From positions 1 to 5,290 of the forward strand of contig JAAENB010001147.1 in the NCBI GenBank assembly GCA_024224995.1: a stretch of 5,290 nucleotides of DNA, given 5' to 3'. The DNA is from a bacterium. GTDB lineage: Bacteria; Spirochaetota; UBA4802; UBA5550. Shown one piece after another: positions 1-5,290 of this stretch; position 1 is the stretch's first letter; the number at the start of each line of letters is the position of its first letter. Under the pieces are notes generated by a model. The model was not told where the DNA came from and did not search any database. It saw only the letters and a list, made by a program, of their open reading frames with translations. A program made the position numbers and the translations under genes.

Positions 1-16
1 ATTGCGAGCTGCATCT

Positions 17-110
17 GGCCTTGAAGTAGTATGGGCTCTTTGGGTTGTGAGGACTGTTTGAGCAACGCGAGTTCCGGAGCAATCCAAAGAGCCCATACTA
101 CTTCAAGGCC
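17..110. repeat. Perfect 27-base inverted repeat with 40-base loop
   Basis: Positions 17-43 (starting GGCCTTGAAG) are the exact reverse complement of 84-110 (ending CTTCAAGGCC), with no mismatch over 27 bases. The stem can extend inward through 44-48 against 79-83 using three Watson-Crick and two G-T/G-U pairs. The loop has a weaker stem of its own: GGACT at 51-55 can pair with AGTTCC at 70-75 with one bulged base. No T-run follows the right arm, and no A-run precedes the left arm that would give a T-run on the other strand, so this is not a canonical intrinsic terminator for either direction. It lies 39 bases before the start codon of the reactivator gene, in sequence with no coding potential that I can support. 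It could be a dispersed palindromic element, a processing or retroregulatory hairpin, a recombination site, or a very small invertible segment. The sequence alone does not choose between these. Confidence 0.9.
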
Positions 111-137
111 TGCGCACAAGCAAAATTAAGTTTCTTG

Positions 138-142
138 AGAGG
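138..142 (+). promoter_or_regulatory. Ribosome binding site deciding the reactivator start
   Basis: AGAGG at 138-142 lies seven bases before the ATG at 150. An in-frame TTG at 135 would extend the protein by five residues, but this Shine-Dalgarno sequence would then fall inside the coding region, so ATG 150 is preferred. I see no convincing -35/-10 pair between the inverted repeat and this site. The promoter therefore probably lies left of the window or is atypical. Confidence 0.7.
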
Positions 143-149
143 AAAAGAG

Positions 150-2033
150 ATGCCGCGTGTAGAATTTAAACCCTATGGAAAAATCGTGGATGTTCCGGCA
201 GGGACGGAGCTGGTAGACGCGGCCCGGACAGCCGGGGTTCCCCTGGACCTGCCCTGCGGCGGGAAAGGAACCTGTAATAAGTGCCTGGTCCATGTGGCGA
301 AAGGGACCCTTGAGCATGAACGTTCCGGCGACATTGAGAACCTGCCGGAAAACCATGTACGCGCGTGCAGGAGCCGCATAACAGGAAGCGATCTTGTTAT
401 TGACGTTCCCCTGTATCATACCCTTGATGAAGACCGGTATGAAAACACGGACGAATATTCCCTTTCCATAGAAAAACACCTGGGGGAAAAAGCCCGGTCC
501 CCCCTTTCCGCAAGGAGCGAGCTAAGCATCCCGGCGGCTGTTGCCGATGACGGTCTGTCGGACTTTGACAGAATAACACGGGAATTGAAGCGCGTACGCC
601 CGGACCTGGATAATCTTGAGACACCACTCTCCATAATCCGTTCCCTGCCCCATACTCTTCGAAGTAAACATGGCGCGCTTACGGCAGTGGTTTCCGGTGA
701 CCCGGCTCATCTTATAGGGATACAAGCGGGGCACGGTGAAAAGAAAAATTTCGGTATTGCCGTGGACCTGGGAACAACCACTATTTCAACAATGCTGATT
801 TCTCTTACCGATGGTAAAATCCTTGCGGCGCGAACCGGGTACAATGAACAGGTATCGTGCGGGCTGGATATTATCAGCAGGATCAATTACGCCGGGAAGA
901 GCGAGCGACTGGAAGACCTGAGAAGAAAGGCCCTTGGTGTTATTAACCGGATGATCGGAGACATGACAAAGGATTACCCGGTAAGCAAAAATGATATTAC
1001 TGCCGCAGTGATTTCCGGCAATACCGTTATGACCCACCTGCTCCTGGGTGTAGAACCCGAATACCTGCGGCTCCATCCCTACAGCCCTGCTCTTCTTTCG
1101 GTCCCGTCGTTTTCGGCCGGGGAAATTGGCATAGAAATACATCCTCTGTCGGGAGTGCATATTTCTCCGGCTGTGGGCAGTTATGTTGGCGGTGATATTA
1201 CTGCCGGGATACTCTGTACCACGCTCGCTGCCGCCAGTGAAGAGATATGTCTTTTTATTGATATTGGCACCAACGGAGAGATTGTCCTGGGCAGCAAAGA
1301 CTTTCTTATGACCTGTGCCTGCTCTGCCGGGCCCGCGTTTGAAGGCGGTGAAATTGAATGCGGTATGCGAGCCACGGAAGGAGCAATTAACAAAATCTCG
1401 GTTAATCCCGAAACAGGAGTGGCGCAATATTCAACAATCGGGGATGTTCCTCCAAAGGGCATATGCGGTTCCGGCATTATTGACCTCCTGGCACAGCTTT
1501 TTCTCCAGGGCCTGCTCGATAACTCAGGTAAACTAAACCGGGACAAGGGATCTCCGGCGGTTCGTATTGAAGGAAGACGGGCGGTATATGAAATTGCCTC
1601 GTCCGAAGCCGCTGCCGCAGGCCGGGCTATTACCATTAGCGAGACCGATATTGAAAATATTTTACGGGCCAAGGCCGCCATCTATTCCGGGGCTGCCCTG
1701 CTCCTTCAGCACGTGGGTATTGATTTTTCGGACCTGGCCGCAGTTTATGTTGCCGGCGGATTCGGCAAATACCTGAACCTGGAAAACTCGGTTACCTTAG
1801 GGCTGCTTCCCGATCTTCCCCGGGAAAAATTCCGCTATATTGGAAATTCTTCCCTCACGGGTTCGGCCCTGCTTCTCCTGTCCGGTGAATACCGCCAACT
1901 GCAAAAAGACCTGGCTCAGGGCATGACCTATGTAAACCTGGGTAATGAACCGGCGTATATGGATCAATATACGGCTGCGCTGTTTATTCCGCATACGGAT
2001 TTTTCGCGGTTTCCTTCTATTAAACAGGGATAA
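150..2033 (+). CDS. RACo/RamA-like corrinoid reductive activator (ferredoxin + DUF4445 ASKHA ATPase)
   Basis: This 627-residue protein probably couples ATP hydrolysis to delivery of a low-potential electron that reduces an inactive cob(II)alamin enzyme back to cob(I)alamin in the cytoplasm. The N-terminal ferredoxin domain (about residues 1-95) has C36, C42, C45 and C73 in the CX5CX2C...C pattern of a [2Fe-2S] cluster. A linker/middle region follows to about residue 195. The DUF4445 ASKHA domain then fills the rest: phosphate-1 motif DLGTTT at D206, a second acidic motif DIGTNGE at D371, the CSAGPAFEGGEI stretch soon after, and the adenosine-side AGGFG at 535-539. The end (PHTDFSRFPS) matches the usual family C-terminus, so the protein looks full length and intact. 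Its stop lies one base before the DUF3786 start, implying one transcript. The family also serves corrinoid proteins of O-demethylase, methylamine and CO dehydrogenase/acetyl-CoA synthase systems. The nearby metH suggests MetH as the target, but that is inference from context. Confidence 0.9.
   Translation: MPRVEFKPYGKIVDVPAGTELVDAARTAGVPLDLPCGGKGTCNKCLVHVAKGTLEHERSGDIENLPENHVRACRSRITGSDLVIDVPLYHTLDEDRYENTDEYSLSIEKHLGEKARSPLSARSELSIPAAVADDGLSDFDRITRELKRVRPDLDNLETPLSIIRSLPHTLRSKHGALTAVVSGDPAHLIGIQAGHGEKKNFGIAVDLGTTTISTMLISLTDGKILAARTGYNEQVSCGLDIISRINYAGKSERLEDLRRKALGVINRMIGDMTKDYPVSKNDITAAVISGNTVMTHLLLGVEPEYLRLHPYSPALLSVPSFSAGEIGIEIHPLSGVHISPAVGSYVGGDITAGILCTTLAAASEEICLFIDIGTNGEIVLGSKDFLMTCACSAGPAFEGGEIECGMRATEGAINKISVNPETGVAQYSTIGDVPPKGICGSGIIDLLAQLFLQGLLDNSGKLNRDKGSPAVRIEGRRAVYEIASSEAAAAGRAITISETDIENILRAKAAIYSGAALLLQHVGIDFSDLAAVYVAGGFGKYLNLENSVTLGLLPDLPREKFRYIGNSSLTGSALLLLSGEYRQLQKDLAQGMTYVNLGNEPAYMDQYTAALFIPHTDFSRFPSIKQG
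2026..2030 (+). promoter_or_regulatory. Ribosome binding site of the DUF3786 gene, inside the upstream gene's end
   Basis: AGGGA at 2026-2030 lies four bases before ATG 2035 and within the last codons of the reactivator gene, whose TAA is at 2031-2033. Upstream ribosomes must read through this site before stopping, which favours translational coupling. The site supports ATG 2035 over an in-frame ATG at 1945. The earlier start would add 30 arginine- and leucine-rich residues that only mirror the coding frame of the upstream gene. Confidence 0.65.
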
Positions 2034-2034
2034 A

Positions 2035-2640
2035 ATGCCCCAGACAAACAGAGAAAAAGCAACAGCCCTTGCAGCAGAACGGGCCATAGAAGCCCTTTCC
2101 AAAATAAATCTCGCAGAACGCTGCCGGCTTTTGGGTCTCACGCTGCCGGACCAGGACGGCATGCTGCGGCTTCCGGCATTTGGAAAAACCATAAGCCTGG
2201 AACTGCCTCACTTCCGGCCCCCTCCGGAGAGCCCGGCAAGCCCTGTAGAACTGGTCCTGGTTCTGCATTACCTGCTCTCTGAAGTACCGGTGGAATCAAC
2301 AGGAGAACTGCTTTCCTTCCGCGACCTGCCGGGCGGCTCCTTTTACTGGCAGCCCTTTCAAGGCCGAAGCGTAATTCCCCTGGTAAAAACAATCGGCAAC
2401 GACCTGGCCCTTCTTCGAACACGGCTCAACCGCTATACCTGGAGCCCCGTGAAAACAGGGGACCTTGGCGCAGCCATACATATTATCGGCAACCTGGATA
2501 TCACCCTGATTTATAGAACCGGAGATGAAGAATTCCCTGCGTCAGCGGATATCCTTTTTGATTCCTGTATAAAACGGGTTTATAATACGGAAGACGCCGC
2601 AGCCATTGCAACTTCGATTTGTTTTGGCCTGATTAAATAG
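2035..2640 (+). CDS. DUF3786 domain-containing protein, function unknown
   Basis: This soluble 201-residue protein has no signal peptide or membrane segment. I recognise the DUF3786 family from the central block: an HYLL segment at residues 78-81, then SFRDLPGG at 94-101, then aromatic residues and FQGR. The C-terminal part (about 165-201) contains the ADILFD segment and an alanine-rich helix, as in other members. The length is typical for a single-domain family member, and no cysteine cluster or nucleotide-binding motif is evident. No reaction is established for the family to my knowledge; members are found in anaerobes, often near corrinoid or methyl-transfer genes. Here it follows the reactivator stop by one base and precedes metH by 190 bases, so a helper role in corrinoid reactivation, such as docking or folding, is a reasonable guess and no more. 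The start at ATG 2035 is chosen from its Shine-Dalgarno site and the tight gene junction. Confidence 0.8.
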   Translation: MPQTNREKATALAAERAIEALSKINLAERCRLLGLTLPDQDGMLRLPAFGKTISLELPHFRPPPESPASPVELVLVLHYLLSEVPVESTGELLSFRDLPGGSFYWQPFQGRSVIPLVKTIGNDLALLRTRLNRYTWSPVKTGDLGAAIHIIGNLDITLIYRTGDEEFPASADILFDSCIKRVYNTEDAAAIATSICFGLIK

Positions 2641-2742
2641 TTGTAACCTTCACAAAATCTTGCTTTTTGCCAAAAAATATTTTATAGAAAAAAAAGAAAA
2701 AAGGGTGATAAATATCGCTATCGGGAGTATTATTTTTATATT

Positions 2743-2765
2743 AACAGCTTTTTTTAGGAAAAAAA
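2743..2765 (+). promoter_or_regulatory. Candidate UP element (T7-AGG-A7 tract)
   Basis: Seven T residues (2749-2755), AGG, then seven A residues (2759-2765) end one base before the -35 box of the metH promoter. This is where the alpha subunit C-terminal domains of RNA polymerase contact AT-rich UP elements. The wider spacer 2641-2742 is also AT-rich, with A-runs around 2672-2677 and 2688-2702, and holds no gene. I found no convincing terminator hairpin after the DUF3786 gene, so some readthrough into metH is possible. Confidence 0.4.
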
Positions 2766-2766
2766 C

Positions 2767-2795
2767 TTGACCATATCACTATATCAGGATATATT
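2767..2795 (+). promoter_or_regulatory. Sigma-70-type promoter of metH
   Basis: TTGACC (2767-2772) is a five-of-six match to the -35 consensus. TATATT (2790-2795) is a good -10 box, and the spacer is exactly 17 bases. Transcription would begin near 2801-2803 and give a leader of only about 30 bases before ATG 2831. That leaves no room for a SAM or cobalamin riboswitch downstream of this start. Control at this promoter is therefore more likely by a DNA-binding protein, in keeping with the palindrome that overlaps it. Confidence 0.65.
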
Positions 2796-2800
2796 GATAT
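2773..2800. promoter_or_regulatory. Candidate operator: 28-base near-palindrome over spacer and -10 box
   Basis: The segment is symmetric about 2786/2787, with 12 of 14 positions in each arm matching the reverse complement. The outer half-sites are ATATCA (2773-2778) and TGATAT (2795-2800); the inner half-sites are ATATC (2781-2785) and GATAT (2788-2792). The same DNA can be read as 8-base units starting with ATAT at 2773, 2781, 2789 and 2797. A regulator bound here would cover the promoter spacer and -10 box and should repress. AT-rich DNA makes chance symmetry easier, so this is a candidate. The cognate regulator is not encoded in the window. Confidence 0.45.
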
Positions 2801-2819
2801 ACATACAGTGCTACAAAAC

Positions 2820-2824
2820 AGGAG
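2820..2824 (+). promoter_or_regulatory. Ribosome binding site of metH
   Basis: AGGAG at 2820-2824 lies six bases before ATG 2831, a near-ideal Shine-Dalgarno arrangement. The start is also supported by the protein: the conserved DGAMGT motif then falls at residues 16-21, as expected close to the N-terminus of the homocysteine-binding domain. Confidence 0.8.
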
Positions 2825-2830
2825 AACAGA

Positions 2831-5290
2831 ATGAACTTTTTTGAACGACTAAAACAGCCAAAACCGGTAATCCTTGACGGAGCCATGGGAACACTCCTGT
2901 TCCGGGAAGTTCCGGGCTATTCAGGGCCCTTTGAAATGCTGAACCTTGAAAACCCGGCAGTAATAGAAAAAATTCACCGGGAATATATAGATGCCGGTGC
3001 GGAGATGATTGAAACAAATACCTTTGGCGGCAGCAGGATCAAGCTTACCGAATATGGTCTGGGTGATCGCTGCGAAGAGATCAATGAAAAAGCGGTTCTC
3101 ACGGCGCGGAAAGCCGTAGACGGTAGAGCGGTTTATATTGCCGGTGCCATTGGTCCTACGGGTATGCTTGTGGAGCCAATGGGAGATATGCCGGTTGAAG
3201 AAATTTATGAATCTTTCGCTGTCCAGGTTCGGGGCCTGGTTAAGGGCGGTGCCGATGCTCTCATAATTGAAACCATGAACGACCTTCAGGAAGCCAAACT
3301 GGCTGTTATGGCCGCGCGGGATAATTCCTCCCTGCCGGTAATTTCCAGCATGACCTTTGAAGAGAACGCGAAAACAGTTACCGGTACCGGCATGCTCACG
3401 GGCTTTGCCACTCTTTCCGAGTTTGGTGCCCATGTTGTGGGTGCCAATTGCAGTATGGGCCCGGACGGGCTGGCCGCGCTCTTTAAAGAAAACCTTGACG
3501 ATATTAAAAAGACCGGTATGCCCCTGTGCGTGTGGTCAAACGCCGGTCTTCCGGAACTGGTAAACGGTAAAAGTGTTTATACCCTGTCCGCGAAAAACTT
3601 CGCGGAGACCTCAATGGAATTTGCCCGGTTCGGCGTTAAAATTATCGGGGGCTGCTGCGGTACCACGCCGGAGCATATTGCCGCGCTGCGGCAGCAGGTA
3701 GACAATACAAATGAATTCCCGGTTGAAAGGCACGAAAAAAATTACGGGTTTATAACAAGCCGCAGTGCAGCCATTGATTTTAATAAACAAAAAGATCTCA
3801 TTATCATTGGTGAACGCCTCAACCCTACGGCCAGGAAAAAATTCTCCGCCGACCTCAAAGAAGGCAAGCAGGGCTTTCTCCGGGAAGAGTCCAAAAAACA
3901 GGAAGCCGAAGGCGCTCATATTCTTGATATAAACGTCGGTGTTCCGGGTATTGATGAAATCGGGGCCATGTATCAATCGGTGTCGGTTCTGAGTACCATC
4001 GTAAACACTCCCCTTATGCTCGACTCCGACAACAGGGAGGTGCTGGAAAAAGCGCTCCTCGCCTACCCCGGCGTCGCGATTCTTAACTCTATAAACGGGA
4101 AAGAAAAAAGCATTAACACCCTGGTGCCCATTATCAAACGCTTTGGCTGTTTTATTATCGCCCTGTGCCTGGACGATACGGGAATTCACCAGGACGCGTC
4201 AAAACGAATCGCTGTTGGTGAGCGCTTAATCGCGACCCTGGAATCGGAGCAGATTGATCCCCGGCGGATATTAATAGACCCTTTAATGCTGGCGGAAAGC
4301 GCGGAACCGGGCAGCGCTCTTGAGACGCTCAAAGTTATTGAACACTTTGCCAAAAAGGGGATCAAAACCTCACTGGGAGTTAGCAATATTTCCTATGGCC
4401 TGCCCCAGAGAAAATTTATCAACAATGTATATCTTAAAATGGCCGCTGAAAAAGGGCTTACTGCCGCGATATTTAATCCCTCCGCACTGCGGATCATTGA
4501 AGGCCCGCTGGAAAATCTTACGGGGGAAGATGCCCTGGCATACGATTTTCTCACGGGCAGCGACCCGGGCGCGGCAAAGTATATAGACTTTTTTAATCAA
4601 CAGAAAAAACAGGACGGCGCTGCGGAAGCAAAGCCCGCCCCGGTGAAAAAAAGCGAAAGCCCCGAAGAGACGATCCTGGCTTCCATTTACGAAGGAGTAA
4701 TCGAAGGCAATGGGGATGAGGTCGCGGAGCTGGCAGAAAAGGCATTGGCCTCGCTCCCTCCCGAGTCCATTATGAATGAGGCTCTTCTTAAGGCGCTGGA
4801 AAAGGTTGGTGAGCTCTATAGTACGGGTGAATATTTTCTTCCCCAGATGATCGCTTCGGCTAATGCCATGAAAAAAGGTTTCCTGCTGCTCAAACCCCTG
4901 CTCAGCGCGAAAGCGACGGAAGAGCTGGGTACTGTTGTCATCTGTACTGTTAAGGGTGATGTTCATGACATTGGCAAGAACATTGTTGCCATGATGATGG
5001 AAAACCACGGCTTTACTGTTCACGACCTGGGAAAAGACGTCTCCGGTGAAACGATTATCGCCAAAGTGAAAGAGGTCAATGCGGACCTGGTATGCCTCAG
5101 TTCATTGCTTACCACGACTATGGGTGAGATGAAGGTTGTGAGTGAGGCACTGCGCGAAGAGCAGCTTAGCGCCAAACTGCTCATTGGCGGCGCTGTTGTT
5201 AATGACGACTACGCGGAAAGTATTGGTGCCGTTTACGGCAAGGATGCTGTTGACGGGGTTGCCAGGGCTAAAGAGATGCTGGGGGTTCAA
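2831..5290 (+). CDS. metH: Cobalamin-dependent methionine synthase MetH (3' end beyond window)
   Basis: The frame is open for 820 codons to the window edge with no stop. The enzyme moves the methyl group of 5-methyltetrahydrofolate through cobalamin to homocysteine, making methionine in the cytoplasm. The homocysteine domain (about residues 1-295) has DGAMGT at 16-21 and zinc ligands C207, C275 and C276 (GANC, GGCCGTTP). The pterin domain (about 320-580) has IIIGERLNP near 324-332, DINVG at 366-370, DSDN at 398-401 and NSINGK at 419-424. A Lys/Ala/Pro/Glu linker (about 591-611) leads to the cobalamin cap (about 611-695, with the YFLPQ segment). The B12 fold has DVHDIG with D710 and the cobalt-ligand H712, SxL at S757-L759 and GG at 786-787. 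These B12 positions are all offset by 47 from E. coli numbering, so there are no gaps. The E. coli triad serine 810 is Thr763 here. The frame leaves the window at about the end of the B12 domain, so an AdoMet activation domain is not seen but cannot be excluded. Confidence 0.95.
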   Translation, partial: MNFFERLKQPKPVILDGAMGTLLFREVPGYSGPFEMLNLENPAVIEKIHREYIDAGAEMIETNTFGGSRIKLTEYGLGDRCEEINEKAVLTARKAVDGRAVYIAGAIGPTGMLVEPMGDMPVEEIYESFAVQVRGLVKGGADALIIETMNDLQEAKLAVMAARDNSSLPVISSMTFEENAKTVTGTGMLTGFATLSEFGAHVVGANCSMGPDGLAALFKENLDDIKKTGMPLCVWSNAGLPELVNGKSVYTLSAKNFAETSMEFARFGVKIIGGCCGTTPEHIAALRQQVDNTNEFPVERHEKNYGFITSRSAAIDFNKQKDLIIIGERLNPTARKKFSADLKEGKQGFLREESKKQEAEGAHILDINVGVPGIDEIGAMYQSVSVLSTIVNTPLMLDSDNREVLEKALLAYPGVAILNSINGKEKSINTLVPIIKRFGCFIIALCLDDTGIHQDASKRIAVGERLIATLESEQIDPRRILIDPLMLAESAEPGSALETLKVIEHFAKKGIKTSLGVSNISYGLPQRKFINNVYLKMAAEKGLTAAIFNPSALRIIEGPLENLTGEDALAYDFLTGSDPGAAKYIDFFNQQKKQDGAAEAKPAPVKKSESPEETILASIYEGVIEGNGDEVAELAEKALASLPPESIMNEALLKALEKVGELYSTGEYFLPQMIASANAMKKGFLLLKPLLSAKATEELGTVVICTVKGDVHDIGKNIVAMMMENHGFTVHDLGKDVSGETIIAKVKEVNADLVCLSSLLTTTMGEMKVVSEALREEQLSAKLLIGGAVVNDDYAESIGAVYGKDAVDGVARAKEMLGVQ

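Noticed and set aside
17..110. Integron attC site
   Set aside because: attC sites have imperfect arms with extrahelical bases and GTTRRRY core sites. Here the arms are perfect and no proper core pair is visible.
786..1427. Minus-strand open frame of 213 residues inside the activator gene
   Set aside because: It lies entirely opposite a well-supported conserved gene, has no family resemblance, and is the shadow expected of GC-balanced coding sequence.
1945..2034. Earlier in-frame ATG for the DUF3786 gene
   Set aside because: It would overlap 90 bases of the activator gene and add a non-conserved basic stretch; ATG 2035 has its own Shine-Dalgarno site and the usual tight spacing.
2660..2688. 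Second possible promoter, TTGCTT with 17-base spacing to TATAGA
   Set aside because: Only three and four positions match consensus, in AT-rich DNA where such matches are common; the promoter at 2767-2795 is much better.
2641..2766. SAM or cobalamin riboswitch, or intrinsic terminator, in the spacer before metH
   Set aside because: No conserved riboswitch helices, B12-box-like segment, or GC-rich hairpin followed by a T-run could be found; the region is mostly A and T runs.
4370..5023. Minus-strand open frame of 217 residues, with similar ones at 2921-3433 and 3611-4189, opposite metH
   Set aside because: All are antisense to continuous MetH domains, with no recognisable motif or independent gene context.

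Overview
The window carries a compact corrinoid-dependent methyl-transfer locus, all on the + strand. It has two complete genes, a 190-base intergenic region with its own promoter, and a third gene that runs off the right edge. Coding sequence is of middling GC and the spacers are AT-rich. The protein families (a ferredoxin/ASKHA corrinoid reactivator, DUF3786, and a MetH of anaerobe type) point to an anaerobic bacterium. A spirochaete such as Treponema, or a clostridial-type acetogen or fermenter, would fit, but this is an impression from gene content and style. No rRNA or other marker is present to fix the taxon.

Layout: positions 1-149 contain no gene. They hold a striking perfect 27-base inverted repeat (17-43 against 84-110) around a 40-base loop. 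Positions 150-2033 encode a 627-residue protein with an N-terminal [2Fe-2S] ferredoxin domain and a C-terminal DUF4445/ASKHA ATPase domain, which is the architecture of RACo/RamA-type reductive activators of corrinoid proteins. One base after its stop, 2035-2640 encodes a 201-residue DUF3786 protein of unknown biochemical function; the two are surely cotranscribed. Positions 2641-2830 are AT-rich and non-coding. They end in a good sigma-70-like promoter (TTGACC, 17-base spacer, TATATT), preceded by a T7-AGG-A7 tract and overlaid by a 28-base near-palindrome that looks like an operator. Positions 2831-5290 encode the first 820 residues of a cobalamin-dependent methionine synthase (MetH). Its homocysteine, pterin, cap and B12 domains are visible with their key residues; its stop codon lies outside the window.

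How the parts may work together: MetH cycles between methylcobalamin and cob(I)alamin, and occasional oxidation to cob(II)alamin inactivates it. The E. coli enzyme repairs itself with a C-terminal AdoMet-binding activation domain and flavodoxin. Here a separate ferredoxin-linked, ATP-dependent activator lies directly upstream, and the MetH reading frame has reached the end of its B12 domain at the window edge. A reasonable inference is that the RACo-like protein, perhaps with the DUF3786 protein, is the repair system for this MetH. This pairing is not necessarily new, since RamA-like proteins have been suggested to serve MetH in some anaerobes. The DUF3786 partner, the promoter palindrome and the upstream inverted repeat are the less-explained parts.
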